Shown: positions 18,101 to 26,634 of the stretch, piece after piece | How positions within the stretch are numbered: position 1 is the first letter of the stretch | Layout: every line of letters starts with the position of its first letter | From: Burkholderia pyrrocinia | GTDB taxonomy: Bacteria > Pseudomonadota > Gammaproteobacteria > Burkholderiales > Burkholderiaceae | Direction: 5' to 3' | DNA: 64,000 nt | Assembly (NCBI RefSeq): GCF_003330765.1 | Contig: NZ_CP024903.1 | Span: 620,001-684,000 of the forward strand | Position numbers and translations under genes: made by a program | Notes under the pieces: model-generated | Databases searched by the model: none | The model's input: only the letters and a program-made list of their open reading frames with translations | What the model was told of the DNA's origin: nothing

Positions 18101-18737
18101 GGTCGCCGCACAGGGCACAGACCGCGGCGCATTGACGATCGATCCGGGCTTCCTGAGCAGCCTGAACAAGCTGACACGCATCTCGACCGTGCTGTTCCCT
18201 TCGGGAGACGCACGCGTGCGGTACGAGCTGCAAGCCGTGCCGACACCCGGCGTGACCGACATGAAATTCGTGCTGTCCGGGCGCGAGCTGCACTACTTCA
18301 ACCAGAAGCAGGAATGGATGCCGTTCGAGTGGCCGGGCCAGTCGCTCGAAAACCTGTCGCATATCGAATGGCAGACCGAGCAGGGTGGATTGCGCACGGC
18401 GCTCGACTCGCCGGGCCGGTTCGGTCTGATCCGCCTGCTGGAGCGTGCGAAGGTGTCGCAGCAGGACAGCGCGCGCTATCTGTTGACCTGGACCCCCGAT
18501 ACGAGCCAGGGCATTCCGTTGAAGGTGCAACTGCGCAGCGAAGCGGGCGCAGGGCCGCTGGACGTGCTGCAACTGCGTCGCTTCACGTTGCCGACACGGA
18601 TTTTCGTGACCGGCTCGGGGAAGTCCGGGCCCAAGCTCTCGGCAGCGAATCCGCCGCCGCTGCCGGCGTCGATGGTCGAAGCCGCGAAGCATGCCGCGAT
18701 GCCGCTTCCTCGTACCGCGTTACCGGAGGTCGAATGA
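15174..18737 (+). CDS. tssM: T6SS membrane-complex protein TssM (IcmF family)
   Basis: About 1187 aa from ATG 15174, which overlaps the upstream stop; a GTG at 15159 is in frame but lies inside the previous gene. Two transmembrane helices occur near residues 14-32 and 45-66, and a third near 380 (WGMTALIGCWIAGTMFSGFVN). The long periplasmic IcmF region follows and ends with the DUF1215-type beta domain (FGLIRLLERAKV, LQLRRFTLPTRIF). The cytoplasmic part between helices 2 and 3 has CVLVAGDLPLVRRL where many TssM proteins have a Walker A motif, so it probably does not hydrolyse nucleotide. It links TssL in the inner membrane to TssJ in the outer membrane. Confidence 0.93.
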   Translation: MNDNKNENKTRPAGLFIGIAAVIVFLVLGIAVWVEGPRYGWSRDTLIIIELSLFSTLLVVILLVKFFEWVLLQIASLRASRWFARYDAGKRSTSVGSGDSAAQTGATDRAAMLRNILADRYGWRWRYRERCVLVAGDLPLVRRLAPGLVDTGYLITGDTVLLYARQTRDTLETEWLDQIRRLRRRRPVDAIVAVTRNRSSANTPFDTDDLAQRLARHARALRWAAPAYLLNVTDFGSETSSPDEAIGFTWSNVRGSADEIDRSLQDLTCNLADTGVVRLTKEAGDRYPAELSQHISNLRGALSDLVMQTAQSRVWRHAVHGLLFAPLFTERELAPPASNDASDEDLPLGPQHRTIWQTVAEHSRKIHGRRVGFSLSTTAAWGMTALIGCWIAGTMFSGFVNRATIQNAVNTAAKLPTVQDRTQAMQTLDGLDRQIDTLEVHQRDGAPWPTRFGLNRDGALLDALWPNYANAANRILVAPIRQTLEERLRQLASLSDAQIASGGNTQVQAAYDTLKAYLMLARPERAVAAFLTPQLVATAAPARPVNSSLSPGTWEDLRQHTIAFFANHLGRDTASNASALAIVPDGSLIASARQTVIGVRGIQNSTDALYQQIVDDATPKYPPVSLATLLGDTTGRGLFNTTATIPGVFTRAAWDERISKAIDEASAQRDVSGDWVLTDVKAGNHTPSTLKAELRQRYFDDYARAWALFLNSLRWQQAPTLSATADQLTLLGDPQRSPLVALMNAVVYQAGTGANAQSLSDSLINKAQQLVGTDEKDPSKQIQPQLAPLVAAFGPVLRLTGSDLVSGVPANGKAAAQLAATGDLSLARYLERVTAMRLKVSQIVSGADPDAIARLAAQSVLQGKTSDISDSRDYASRVAASLGEQWVGFGELFRAPFNQAWQVVVQPASASLNEIWRTAILADWNKTFGGRYPFADSDNDASLPEMARFMRPDNGVIAQFVTTQLAGVVERQGDRWVAAQGTDRGALTIDPGFLSSLNKLTRISTVLFPSGDARVRYELQAVPTPGVTDMKFVLSGRELHYFNQKQEWMPFEWPGQSLENLSHIEWQTEQGGLRTALDSPGRFGLIRLLERAKVSQQDSARYLLTWTPDTSQGIPLKVQLRSEAGAGPLDVLQLRRFTLPTRIFVTGSGKSGPKLSAANPPPLPASMVEAAKHAAMPLPRTALPEVE

Positions 18738-20317
18738 AACTGGGTGGACTGTTCAAGAGCCTTTTCCCTGCCCGCGATGACGCCGAGCAGCTCGTGCGGG
18801 CGCGGCTCGACGCGTGGAACGCGTGGCTGCTCCCGCTCGCGGGCGACGGTGGCGTCGGCCGCGACCCCGGCTACGAGGACGTGTTCTTCGAGCTCCGGGA
18901 GGAAACGCAGAAGCTTTCCGGTATCGACGACGGGTTGGTCGTCCGGTCCTGCGAGCAGTTGATCAGGGAAATCGGCAAGGATCTGCGTTTGGCCGGCTAC
19001 TACGCGTTTGCCCGGCTGCGTCAGGATGGCCCCGCTGGTTTCGCGGACGGGCTCGAGCTGGCGGCCGCGCTCGTCGACCGGTTCGGGGAGGCCGTGCTGC
19101 CGGCACGTGCCGAGGCGAAGAAAGGCGCGCTCGAAATGCTGGCCACCGCGCGCGTGATCGAGCTGCTCGACAGTCGTGGCGCGTTTGCGCCGGCCGACCT
19201 CGAGCGTGCGCTCGCCGCGCTCGATGTGCTGGTGGCCGCCACGGGCACGTGGCCCGAAGCCGTGCGCCCGAACCTGCAGCCGCTCGTCTCCCGTTTCGAG
19301 CGCAAGGGCGAACCGGCGCGCAGTGCGGAGGCGGAAGCAGCCGCGTCGGCGACGACGACTGCATCGACGAGGTCCAGCGCGATCGCCTCGACACGCGATC
19401 TACTGGACCAGGCCCGCACGATGGCCGTCTGGCTCCGCGATCAGGAGAACGGCTATCTGCCGTCAGTGCGGCTCGTGCGCAGCATCCGCTGGGACACGCT
19501 GCACGAGGTGCCGCCGGCGGATGCCGCGGCCCGTACGCGCCTCCTGCCGCCACGCGCCGAGCTGCGCCAGCAGATGAAACGGCTCGTGCTGCAGAAGCAA
19601 TGGCACGAGCTGCTCGAACGCGTCGAAGGCGCGTTCATGGAGGGCGTGAACCACCTCTGGTTCGACCTGCAGTACTTTCAGCACGTCGCCCTTGATCACG
19701 TCGGCGCACCGTATAACGCGTGGCGCGAACTGCTGCGCGCGGACTTTGCGCTGTTCCTCGAACGACTGCCGGGCATCGAGCGGCTGGCGTTCAACGACGG
19801 TACGCCGTTCGCCGATGACACGACGCTTGAATGGATCGCGCGGTACGCGGTGGTACGCGATCTGGAAGCGGGCGAGTCTGTCGCACCGCTGCCGGTTTCG
19901 GCCGAGAGCGTTGGCGATGCCGCCGGCGACTGGCCGGAAATCGAAGTGCAGGCGCGGGAACTGGCCGGGCGCGAAGGCGTGGAGGCTGCATTCGCGTGGC
20001 TTGAGGCGTTGCCGGGTATGAAGAACGACCGCCACCGCTACCTGCAACGGCTCGTGATGGCGCGCGTTGCCGATCACGCCGGCCGGCCCGATACGGCGCT
20101 CGCGTTGCTTGCGGAACTCGACACGTCGTCCCGATCGCTGCCGCTGATGCGCTGGGAGCCGGCGCTGGTGTTCGAGGTCAAGCAGCAGTTCGTACGGGCG
20201 TTGAAAGCGATGAGCGCCCGCAAGGATGCCGACAAACCGGCGCTTGCCCGCCGCATCGGCGAACTGCAGGCCGAACTGACCGTGCTTGATCCGGCGCGCG
20301 CGCTGACTCTTTCGTAA
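18734..20317 (+). CDS. tssA: T6SS cap/assembly protein TssA
   Basis: A 527-aa TssA. The start ATG overlaps the tssM stop (ATGA). The N-terminal domain (about 1-180) contains the ImpA_N-type block (DPGYEDVFFELREETQKLSG, WLLPLAGDGG). A variable alanine/threonine-rich linker lies at about 195-220, and the C-terminal VasJ-type helical domain follows (SVRLVRSIRWDTLHEVPPAD, HLWFDLQYFQHVALDHVG). TssA helps build the baseplate and sheath, or caps the distal sheath end depending on class. Confidence 0.92.
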   Translation: MKLGGLFKSLFPARDDAEQLVRARLDAWNAWLLPLAGDGGVGRDPGYEDVFFELREETQKLSGIDDGLVVRSCEQLIREIGKDLRLAGYYAFARLRQDGPAGFADGLELAAALVDRFGEAVLPARAEAKKGALEMLATARVIELLDSRGAFAPADLERALAALDVLVAATGTWPEAVRPNLQPLVSRFERKGEPARSAEAEAAASATTTASTRSSAIASTRDLLDQARTMAVWLRDQENGYLPSVRLVRSIRWDTLHEVPPADAAARTRLLPPRAELRQQMKRLVLQKQWHELLERVEGAFMEGVNHLWFDLQYFQHVALDHVGAPYNAWRELLRADFALFLERLPGIERLAFNDGTPFADDTTLEWIARYAVVRDLEAGESVAPLPVSAESVGDAAGDWPEIEVQARELAGREGVEAAFAWLEALPGMKNDRHRYLQRLVMARVADHAGRPDTALALLAELDTSSRSLPLMRWEPALVFEVKQQFVRALKAMSARKDADKPALARRIGELQAELTVLDPARALTLS

Positions 20318-20326
20318 GAAAAACTA

Positions 20327-22141
20327 ATGAAAAACGATGATCCGATCCTGCGCTACTACGAAGCGGAAATGCGCTATCTGCGCGAATCCGGCAAGGAATT
20401 CGCGAAGGCGCACCCCGATCGCGCACGCCTGCTCAACCTCGATCGCGTTGGCGATCGCGACCCCTACGTCGAGCGCCTGTTCGAGGGCTTCGCGTTCCTG
20501 ACCGGCCGGCTTCGCCAAAAGCTCGACGACGAACTGCCGGAACTCACCGAGGGACTCGTGAGCCTTCTCTGGCCGCATTACCTGCGGATGATCCCGTCGC
20601 TGTCGGTGGTTGAACTCGTCCCGCCTGCGGAAAAGCTTCAGAAGACCGAAGTCGTGCCGGCGGGCGTGCCGGTGCGCTCCGCGCCGATCGCCGTGCCGCC
20701 GCCGGCCGGCGCCGAAGGCACGACGCCGAAAACGGTGCAGTGCATATACCGGACCACGCAAGCCGTCACGTTGCAACCGATCGCGATCACGCATGCCGGA
20801 CCGACCGTGCGTCACGACGGCCGCTCGGTGATCCGCCTCGGGTTCGCGCTCGAAGGCGCCGCACGCCGCAAGGAAACAGATTTGTCGCGGCTGCGTTTGC
20901 ACCTGAGCGCGGATCTGCCGACTGCGTTCGCGATGCACCTCGCGCTGACGCGCCAGATCGACACGATCCACTGGCGCATTCCGGAAGTCCGTAACGGCGA
21001 AGCGGTACCGCTCGACGGCGTCACGATCGAGCCGGCCGGGTTCTCGACTGAGGAACGGCTGTGGCCGAAGGCCGATGCGGCATTTTCCGGCTACCAGTTG
21101 CTGCTCGAGTATTTCACGTTCCGCGAGAAATTCCTGTTCGTCGACCTGTGCGGACTCGATATCGCGAAGCTCCCGGAAAGCTCGACCCGCTTCGAGCTGG
21201 AGATCGTGCTGAAGCATGCGTATCCATCGGACCAACGCTTCAGCGCGGAGAACGTGCGGCTGTTCTGCTCGCCCGTAATCAACCTGTTCGAGCTGGATGC
21301 CGAGCCGATCGGGATCGACCATCACGAAACCGAATACCGCGTGGTGCCGGCAGGCCATCAAGGCGAGCATGTCGAAACATATTCGGTCGACGCGATCGAG
21401 TCATTCGACCACGAAACGGCCGAGCGGTACGAATACGTGCCGTTCGCGACGTTCCGGCATCGCGGCGGCATGCTGCGCCATGAGGCACCGGAGCGGTATT
21501 TCCACACGCGGGTGCGGCCGGGTGTCTCCGGCCTTCACGAGACGTGGGTGATTCTCGGTGGTCACGCATGGGAAACGATGCAGAGCTTGCCGGAAGAAAG
21601 CCTGTCGCTGCGGGTGACGGGTACGAACGGGCTGTTGCCGCGCAAGGGGCTGCGGGAAGCGAGCCTCAATGAGCTCGCGACCAGCACGCAGAATGTCGCC
21701 GGGGTGCGCAATCTCGTGTCGCCAACGCTGCCGCTGTACCCGCCGACGGAAGACCGGTTCCAGTGGCGCGTGCTGTCGCATCTGGCACCGAACTTCCTGT
21801 CGATGATGAACGCGGAAGTGCTGCGCGGGGCGCTCGCGCTTTACGACTGGACGGACGACGAACTGAACCGTCGGAGGCTCGCGGGCATTTTGTGGGTATC
21901 GCAGGCGCTGATCGAGGAAGTGTCGGGTGGCTCGGTCGAACGGGGCGTACTGATCGAGGTGACGCTCGACAGCCATGCGTTTGCGGGCGAGGGCGACGTG
22001 ATGCTGTTCGGTGAGTTGCTGCACCGGTTCTTCGCGCTCTATGCCGACATCAATCTGTTCACGAAGCTCGCAATCATCAGCCTGCCGTCCCAGGCCCGGA
22101 TCGAATGGCCACGCAGCAAGGCCGAACGAGCGCCGCTATGA
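20327..22141 (+). CDS. tssF: T6SS baseplate protein TssF (VasA/ImpG)
   Basis: A 604-aa TssF of normal size. The N-terminal block RYYEAEMRYLRESGKEFAKAHP and RLFEGFAFLTGRLRQKLDDE with LVSLLWPHYLRMIPS are family signatures, and the GGSVERGVLIEVTLD and FFALYADINLFTKL blocks lie at the end. Two TssF with one TssG form a baseplate wedge with TssE and TssK. It begins nine bases after tssA and its stop overlaps the tssG start. Confidence 0.95.
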   Translation: MKNDDPILRYYEAEMRYLRESGKEFAKAHPDRARLLNLDRVGDRDPYVERLFEGFAFLTGRLRQKLDDELPELTEGLVSLLWPHYLRMIPSLSVVELVPPAEKLQKTEVVPAGVPVRSAPIAVPPPAGAEGTTPKTVQCIYRTTQAVTLQPIAITHAGPTVRHDGRSVIRLGFALEGAARRKETDLSRLRLHLSADLPTAFAMHLALTRQIDTIHWRIPEVRNGEAVPLDGVTIEPAGFSTEERLWPKADAAFSGYQLLLEYFTFREKFLFVDLCGLDIAKLPESSTRFELEIVLKHAYPSDQRFSAENVRLFCSPVINLFELDAEPIGIDHHETEYRVVPAGHQGEHVETYSVDAIESFDHETAERYEYVPFATFRHRGGMLRHEAPERYFHTRVRPGVSGLHETWVILGGHAWETMQSLPEESLSLRVTGTNGLLPRKGLREASLNELATSTQNVAGVRNLVSPTLPLYPPTEDRFQWRVLSHLAPNFLSMMNAEVLRGALALYDWTDDELNRRRLAGILWVSQALIEEVSGGSVERGVLIEVTLDSHAFAGEGDVMLFGELLHRFFALYADINLFTKLAIISLPSQARIEWPRSKAERAPL

Positions 22142-23028
22142 AGCCGCACGACCTCCCCAATCTCGACCCGCTGGTCGCGTCGTTGCTGGCGCGCGCACCG
22201 CGCATGAACTTCATGCAGCTGTGCCGGCTGCTCGAGGTGCGAGTGCCTGACCTGCCGGGATTCGGTGCGCGGGATTCCCTCGAGCATGAACCGGTGCGGT
22301 TCCGGCCCCGGCCGCGCATGGGCTTTCCGGCAGGCGAAGTCGCATCGGTCGAGGTCGACGACGGGTCGAACACATTCGGGCCCGATGCGCCGCCGACCGT
22401 GCGCACGACTTTCATGGGGCTGTACGGCGTCGACGCAGCGATGCCTTCGCACATGATCGACGAGATCGTGCTGCGTGAGGAAGGGCACGAGGCGGTCGAA
22501 GCATTTCTCGACCAATTCAATCACCGGTACGTCACGCTGCTGTATCGAGCCTGGCGGAAGTACCGCTATCCCGAGCACTTCCGTCCCGGTGGCGTCGATG
22601 TGCATTCGCGCAACCTGCTGTGTCTGGCCGGGTTCGGCTGGGGCGACAAGCCGAAGCGTGCCGGCTTGCCCGATTCACGGATGCTGGCGCTCCTGGGGCT
22701 CCTGATCCAGCGCAGCCGCACGCCGGAAGGGTTGGCGGGCGTCGTCGCGTTGGTCATCCCACGCGTTGCCGTACGGGTGGACGAGTTCTGGCCCGTCGTG
22801 ACGTCGTCGGGCCGGCCACGGCCGCTTACCGCGGCCGGTGACGCTACGCATAGGCCGGAAAACGGGAAGCGTGGCGGTTTGGGCAGTGGCTACGTGCTGG
22901 GCAAACGGATGGCGTATCGCAGCCGGGCGGTGCGCGTGACGCTCCAGCCCGCCGATGCGGAACAGGCGCACGGCCTGCTGCCCGGCGGGACGCTGCATCG
23001 CGACTTGATCGCGTTCGTGCAACTGTAT

Positions 23029-23033
23029 GTCGG
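23029..23033. repeat. Left 5-bp target duplication (GTCGG) of the insertion in tssG
   Basis: GTCGG here is repeated at 24370-24374 directly after the right end of the element. A 5-bp duplication is the known value for the IS2 group, and the restored tssG frame confirms it. Confidence 0.9.
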
Positions 23034-23062
23034 TGGAATTGACCCTGTAATCCCGGACACAG
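23034..23062. repeat. Terminal inverted repeat of the IS (OrfB-side end)
   Basis: A 29-base end that matches the reverse complement of 24340-24369 at about 22 positions. The outer five bases and the inner CCGGACACAG block are the best conserved parts. Confidence 0.85.
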
Positions 23063-23064
23063 CT

Positions 23065-23952
23065 TCACACTAAGGTTGCTGAATCCATCGAGCGCCGGAA
23101 CTCGCGAGGCGAGCGGTATTTCAGCGCGCTATGGGGATGCTTCTCGTTGTAATGCTCGAACGCGATAGCCAGATTGTGTGCAGCGGTCGCCGCGTCCGGC
23201 TTCGGCATGAAGGCGACGTAATCGCGCTTCATGGTTTTCACGAAGCTCTCTGCCATGCCGTTACTTTGCGGGCTGCACACCGGCGTGGTCAACGGCTTCA
23301 GGCCTATGTCCATCGCAAACCGGCGCGTGTCGTCGGCCGTGTAGCCCGAACCGTTGTCGCTCAACCACTCGATTTCGGATGGCGTATGCAACGCATTGCC
23401 GAAGCGATTTTCCACCGCAGCCAGCATCACGTCGCGCACGATGTCGCCGCTATGGCCTGCCGTCGTGGCCGCCCAGCTCATCGCCTCGCGGTCACAGCAG
23501 TCCAGCGCGAACGTTACGCGCAGCGGCTCGCCGTTGTCGCAGCGAAACTCGAAGCCGTCGGAGCACCATCGCTGATTGCTGCGACCGACAGCCACCTTGC
23601 CGTCATGGCGACGTTGCGGCCGAGGTGGAATCGGTCGGCGCTGCATCAGCAGCCCGTGCGTACGCATGACGCGATAGATGCGCTTGGCATTGAACGGCAC
23701 CAGCCCAACGGCAACACGCTCGTTGCGCAACGTGCCCCAAACCCGGCGATAGCCATAGCTGGGCAATTCGCCGACGACACGGCGGATTTCTTCGACTACG
23801 CTCGCATCGTCGGTCTGCCTCGATTGACGGCCATCGCGCCACGTCGCCGGACGCGACAGTCGTGCCGATACGTTCGAGCGCGACACGCCGAGAACTTCAC
23901 AAACCAGTTTCACTGGTCGTCCTCCGGCAGCGAGGGCGAGTGCGCTATCCAT
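23065..23952 (-). CDS. IS2-group transposase OrfB (DDE integrase catalytic domain)
   Basis: A 295-aa product closely like IS2 InsD. It has the helix-turn-helix start [13 protein letters not shown], the HTH_21 block [18 protein letters not shown], and the rve/DDE domain with [18 protein letters not shown] (first Asp), [14 protein letters not shown] (second Asp) and [15 protein letters not shown] (Glu). It ends [16 protein letters not shown], as usual in the family. It is probably made mainly as an OrfAB fusion by -1 frameshifting. Confidence 0.95.
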   Translation of the reverse strand: MDSALALAAGGRPVKLVCEVLGVSRSNVSARLSRPATWRDGRQSRQTDDASVVEEIRRVVGELPSYGYRRVWGTLRNERVAVGLVPFNAKRIYRVMRTHGLLMQRRPIPPRPQRRHDGKVAVGRSNQRWCSDGFEFRCDNGEPLRVTFALDCCDREAMSWAATTAGHSGDIVRDVMLAAVENRFGNALHTPSEIEWLSDNGSGYTADDTRRFAMDIGLKPLTTPVCSPQSNGMAESFVKTMKRDYVAFMPKPDAATAAHNLAIAFEHYNEKHPHSALKYRSPREFRRSMDSATLV

Positions 23953-24275
23953 TTTTTTGCTCGGCCATACTCGACTGCTTCGCGGAGAATCTCGTTCTCC
24001 ATGGTCTTCTTGCCGAGCATCCGTTGCAGCTCGCGAATCTGCTTGAGCGCGTCGGCCAGTTCCGATGCCGGAACCACTTCCTCGCCAGCCTTGACCGCTG
24101 ACAGGCTCCCGTCCTGGTACAGCTTGCGCCAGTGGAACAGTTGGTTCGGGTTCACGCCGTGCTGGCGCGCGACCATCGAAACCGACTTCCCCGGCTCGAA
24201 ACTCTCGCGAACCATCGCCAGCTTTTGCTCCGCCGTCCAGCGCCGCCGACGCTCCGGGCCCGTCAACACATCCAT
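23910..24275 (-). CDS. IS2-group transposase OrfA
   Basis: About 121 aa from ATG 24275, chosen because IS2 InsC starts at the matching residue ([13 protein letters not shown]); the frame stays open to a GTG at 24305. An HTH_Tnp_1 domain ([27 protein letters not shown]) is followed by a leucine zipper-like helix ([25 protein letters not shown]). It binds the element ends, and alone it inhibits transposition. Confidence 0.92.
   Translation of the reverse strand: MDVLTGPERRRRWTAEQKLAMVRESFEPGKSVSMVARQHGVNPNQLFHWRKLYQDGSLSAVKAGEEVVPASELADALKQIRELQRMLGKKTMENEILREAVEYGRAKKWIAHSPSLPEDDQ
23952..23958 (-). other. Programmed -1 frameshift site between orfA and orfB
   Basis: Seven consecutive A residues on the minus strand, inside the orfA/orfB overlap and directly before the orfB ATG. 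IS3-family elements use such A-runs to make the OrfAB transposase. Confidence 0.75.
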
Positions 24276-24339
24276 CACTTCCTGCCTGGTGTTAGTCAAA
24301 AACACAGTCCTATGCCTACCCGTTAGTTTAAGCGGGAGA

Positions 24340-24369
24340 CTGTGTCCGGAGATTCAGGGGGCCGTTCCA
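24340..24369. repeat. Terminal inverted repeat of the IS (OrfA-side end)
   Basis: A 30-base end, the imperfect reverse complement of 23034-23062. The target copy GTCGG follows at 24370. Confidence 0.85.
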
Positions 24370-24601
24370 GTCGGCGTCAAGGCCGACGTGCACCTGCGCA
24401 TGGAGGTCTCGTCGCGGCACGCACCGGAACCGGCGATCGGTCCGGGACATGCCGGTCCGGTGCCGCGGCTCGGCTGGACCACCGTGCTGCCTGCCAGGGA
24501 GGATCGCCTGATCAACATCGCGCTCGGCGTCTACGAAGCTTTCCCCACCCCCGGACCCAATCCGCACCTGATTCCACGACATGCATGACCGGAGAATGCC
24601 G

Positions 24602-25132
24602 ATGTCCATTCGTTTCACGATTTCAACGCTTGTATTTGCCATGCTTCTATCGGCGTGCGGTGCCTGGCAGGCTGTTTCCGATGCTTCGTCAGGCGCGTAT
24701 CACGCGGTGGTCTTCAAGCAGGTGAAGGTGCTCAACGTCGATCTTTCGGCTCGCGAAGCACTGAACCCAGATGACGCCGGCCGGCCAACGTCGGTTGCCG
24801 TACGCGTGTACCAGCTGAGGGACCGCAAGCTGTTTGACGGCGCATCGTACGAGGATCTCCTGAAGAACGACCGAACCGTGCTCGCGCAGGACCTGCAGGC
24901 GAGCATGGCGTCCGTGCTGAATCCGGGGGCATCTGCGAGTCTCGCGCAGCCCATGCAGGCCAACACGAAGTACGTGGCGATCGTCGCGTTTTACCGTAAC
25001 CCGGGCAACGGCGACGGCTGGAAATACGTGATCGGGAAGAAAAAAGTCGACGCTGACAAGCCGTTGAAGCTCGAACTGGTCGATCAGTTGCTTGTTGCCC
25101 TGGATGGCGCGCCTGAGCATACCTCACGGTGA
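24602..25132 (+). CDS. tssJ: T6SS outer-membrane lipoprotein TssJ
   Basis: A 176-aa lipoprotein. ATG 24602 is chosen because GGAG at 24591 sits seven bases before it. The signal ends in the lipobox LLSAC. The mature part has the TssJ fold signatures (LNPDDAGRPTSVAVRVYQLRDRKLF, FLLND-like DLLKNDRTVLAQDL, VAFYRNPGNGDGWKYV). It contacts the periplasmic end of TssM. It lies 13 bases beyond the tssG stop, so the IS in tssG may be polar on it. Confidence 0.95.
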   Translation: MSIRFTISTLVFAMLLSACGAWQAVSDASSGAYHAVVFKQVKVLNVDLSAREALNPDDAGRPTSVAVRVYQLRDRKLFDGASYEDLLKNDRTVLAQDLQASMASVLNPGASASLAQPMQANTKYVAIVAFYRNPGNGDGWKYVIGKKKVDADKPLKLELVDQLLVALDGAPEHTSR

Positions 25133-25512
25133 CGTTCGCTCCACGAAGGACTGCTTTCGATGTCGGCACGAAATAGCCTCCCGCGCGACCGGAATCCGAA
25201 GCGCGAAGTGGTGGAGCGGGAAAATCACATCGACATCGTTTGTGGCGTTGGGGGCCGGACGGGCGGGTCGAGTTAGGGTGATCGCCGCCAGGCGCGCAAT
25301 GTTGCGCCTGCCGGATCTCCAACGCGCCAAATGTAGCAGTCGGGGCACGAATGAATCGTTTTTGGGTGTTGGTGCACAAATCTGGAGAGCGTCGGTCATC
25401 ATGCGTGCCCACAATTCATGTCTGCGGCCCCCTTGTGGAACGGTTCAGTCGCGCCGACTAGGTGCGGGCCTGCAACTCACTTTTTACAATTCCTTATTCT
25501 CAAACGATCATC
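25133..25512. other. Gene-poor spacer after tssJ
   Basis: About 380 bases. The only candidate is a 38-codon ORF from ATG 25160 (MSARNSLPRDRNPK...) with GAAGGA upstream; it has no recognisable domain and I cannot support it as a gene. The rest shows nothing clear. The promoter of the next gene is presumably in the AT-richer end near 25470-25510. Confidence 0.4.
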
Positions 25513-26634
25513 ATGCACAATCGCGCACTTTTCGCTTGTATTGCCGCTGCGTCACCCGCTCTCGTTGCTGCCGCTTCACCAGTACCGATCGACGTGAAAA
25601 CGATCGCGTACAAAGGATCGCTGCCCTACGTCGAATCAGGCGATGCCGCGCGTGACGCCCGCATCAACAATCGCATTTTCCTTGACATGGCCGAGCAGCC
25701 AGCCCCGGCCAGATATTCCGACGGCATCAAGGTGTCCAAGGTACAGGACGGACTTCAAGGCAGCTCGGATTTCAACTTCTCGGTGTTGCGTAACGATGAT
25801 CGAATGCTGGCAATCGAAGTCGACGCCGAGGGCTGCGGCGCATATTGCGAGCATTACTCGAGATATTACAACTTCGATGCAGCGACCGGGCGATTGATCT
25901 CTGCTGAGGACATATTTACGCCGACAGGTGGTGTGACGTTGCGGAAGAAGAACCTCGCGAAACGGGAGGCTGAGTACAAGAGAGCCATCGCCGATCTGAG
26001 CAAGGATGCCGTAGCTAACCGCAAGAAGAAGGGCATCGCAACACCTTGGCCCGACGGCAGACAGGATGAGGAAGAAGAGCACATTACGTCGGCCATCGGC
26101 ATGTATGAAAACTGCCTGGAGTCGATGCATTCATCAGATTATGGAAATTACTACAAATGGGTGGATATCCCTATGGAAATCAAGGACGACTCCATCACGT
26201 TTCTGTATGGTCGTTGCAGTAACCACGCTATGCGGGCGCTGGACGACGTGGGCGACCAGAAGGTGACTTATAAAATCGAAAATCTCGCGCCGAATCTCAC
26301 TGCTTACGGCAAGTACCTTCTAATGAGTGGTCCACAGGCTGCGCCGCGAGCTGAACCGTACCGGCAAATTCTGCAAGGTCGTGTGGGGCCGGCGGCCATC
26401 ACACTGCTATTGTCCGATCTTTATAGCGATGGGTCGCTGTCCGGTATCTACTTCTATGGCAAGTACCGCAAGCCAATCGCGCTGAGCGGCAAGGTGAAGG
26501 GCGATGTCGTCGAGCTTACCGAGGCCGGGAGCAGCGATACGCCGAACCCGCAGATTCGGGCCACGATCAAGGGCGACAAGCTTGAAGGTCAATGGATCGG
26601 TAATAAGACGTTCGACTTCCGGGCCGCGCCCTGA
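25513..26634 (+). CDS. Exported protein with RsiV/PdaC-like (DUF4163/DUF3298) fold, possible lysozyme-binding protein
   Basis: A 373-aa protein from ATG 25513 with a clean signal peptide (ALFACIAAASPALVAAASP); the open frame upstream to 25462 has no ribosome site. An N-terminal block (YVESGDAARDARINNRIFLD) and a middle block (YYNFDAATGRLISAEDIFTP followed by charged helices) look like the DUF4163 and DUF3298 pair found in RsiV and PdaC. The C-terminal 100 residues form an extra beta domain (LSGIYFYGKYRKPIALSGKV, KLEGQWIGN). RsiV-type domains are known to bind lysozyme, so immunity against the muramidase effector is an attractive guess. Fold assignment is by eye. Confidence 0.65.
   Translation: MHNRALFACIAAASPALVAAASPVPIDVKTIAYKGSLPYVESGDAARDARINNRIFLDMAEQPAPARYSDGIKVSKVQDGLQGSSDFNFSVLRNDDRMLAIEVDAEGCGAYCEHYSRYYNFDAATGRLISAEDIFTPTGGVTLRKKNLAKREAEYKRAIADLSKDAVANRKKKGIATPWPDGRQDEEEEHITSAIGMYENCLESMHSSDYGNYYKWVDIPMEIKDDSITFLYGRCSNHAMRALDDVGDQKVTYKIENLAPNLTAYGKYLLMSGPQAAPRAEPYRQILQGRVGPAAITLLLSDLYSDGSLSGIYFYGKYRKPIALSGKVKGDVVELTEAGSSDTPNPQIRATIKGDKLEGQWIGNKTFDFRAAP

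Larger units (their letters stand above)
23034..24369 (-). mobile_element. IS2-group insertion sequence (IS3 family), intact
   Basis: A 1336-bp element carrying orfA and orfB on the minus strand. Imperfect terminal inverted repeats lie at 23034-23062 and 24340-24369; both begin TGGAA and end with CGGACACAG. GTCGG target copies flank it. Length and coding layout match IS2. Both ORFs are open and the frameshift signal is present, so it should be mobile. It faces against tssG transcription and separates tssF from tssJ. Confidence 0.93.
22138..24588 (+). pseudogene. tssG: tssG (T6SS baseplate protein) split by an insertion sequence
   Basis: The TssG frame runs from ATG 22138 (overlapping the tssF stop) to 23033, is interrupted by a 1336-bp insertion sequence, and resumes in phase at 24375-24588. 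Removing the element and one target copy restores Val-Gly-Val-Lys-Ala-Asp across the join and a full 369-aa TssG. As it stands, translation stops at 23073 after 311 residues: 298 native plus a short tail read from the element. The last 71 residues, which end PGPNPHLIPRHA, are lost. TssG is a core baseplate subunit, so loss of the C-terminus should disable or weaken sheath assembly. Confidence 0.92.

Noticed and set aside
23047..24357. Shorter IS boundaries at the inner TG...CA of the repeats
   Set aside because: Those ends give no target duplication; the outer TGGAA ends give an exact 5-bp duplication and restore the tssG frame.
25160..25276. 38-codon ORF after tssJ
   Set aside because: A ribosome-like site is present, but there is no domain, no coupling to a neighbour and no other support.
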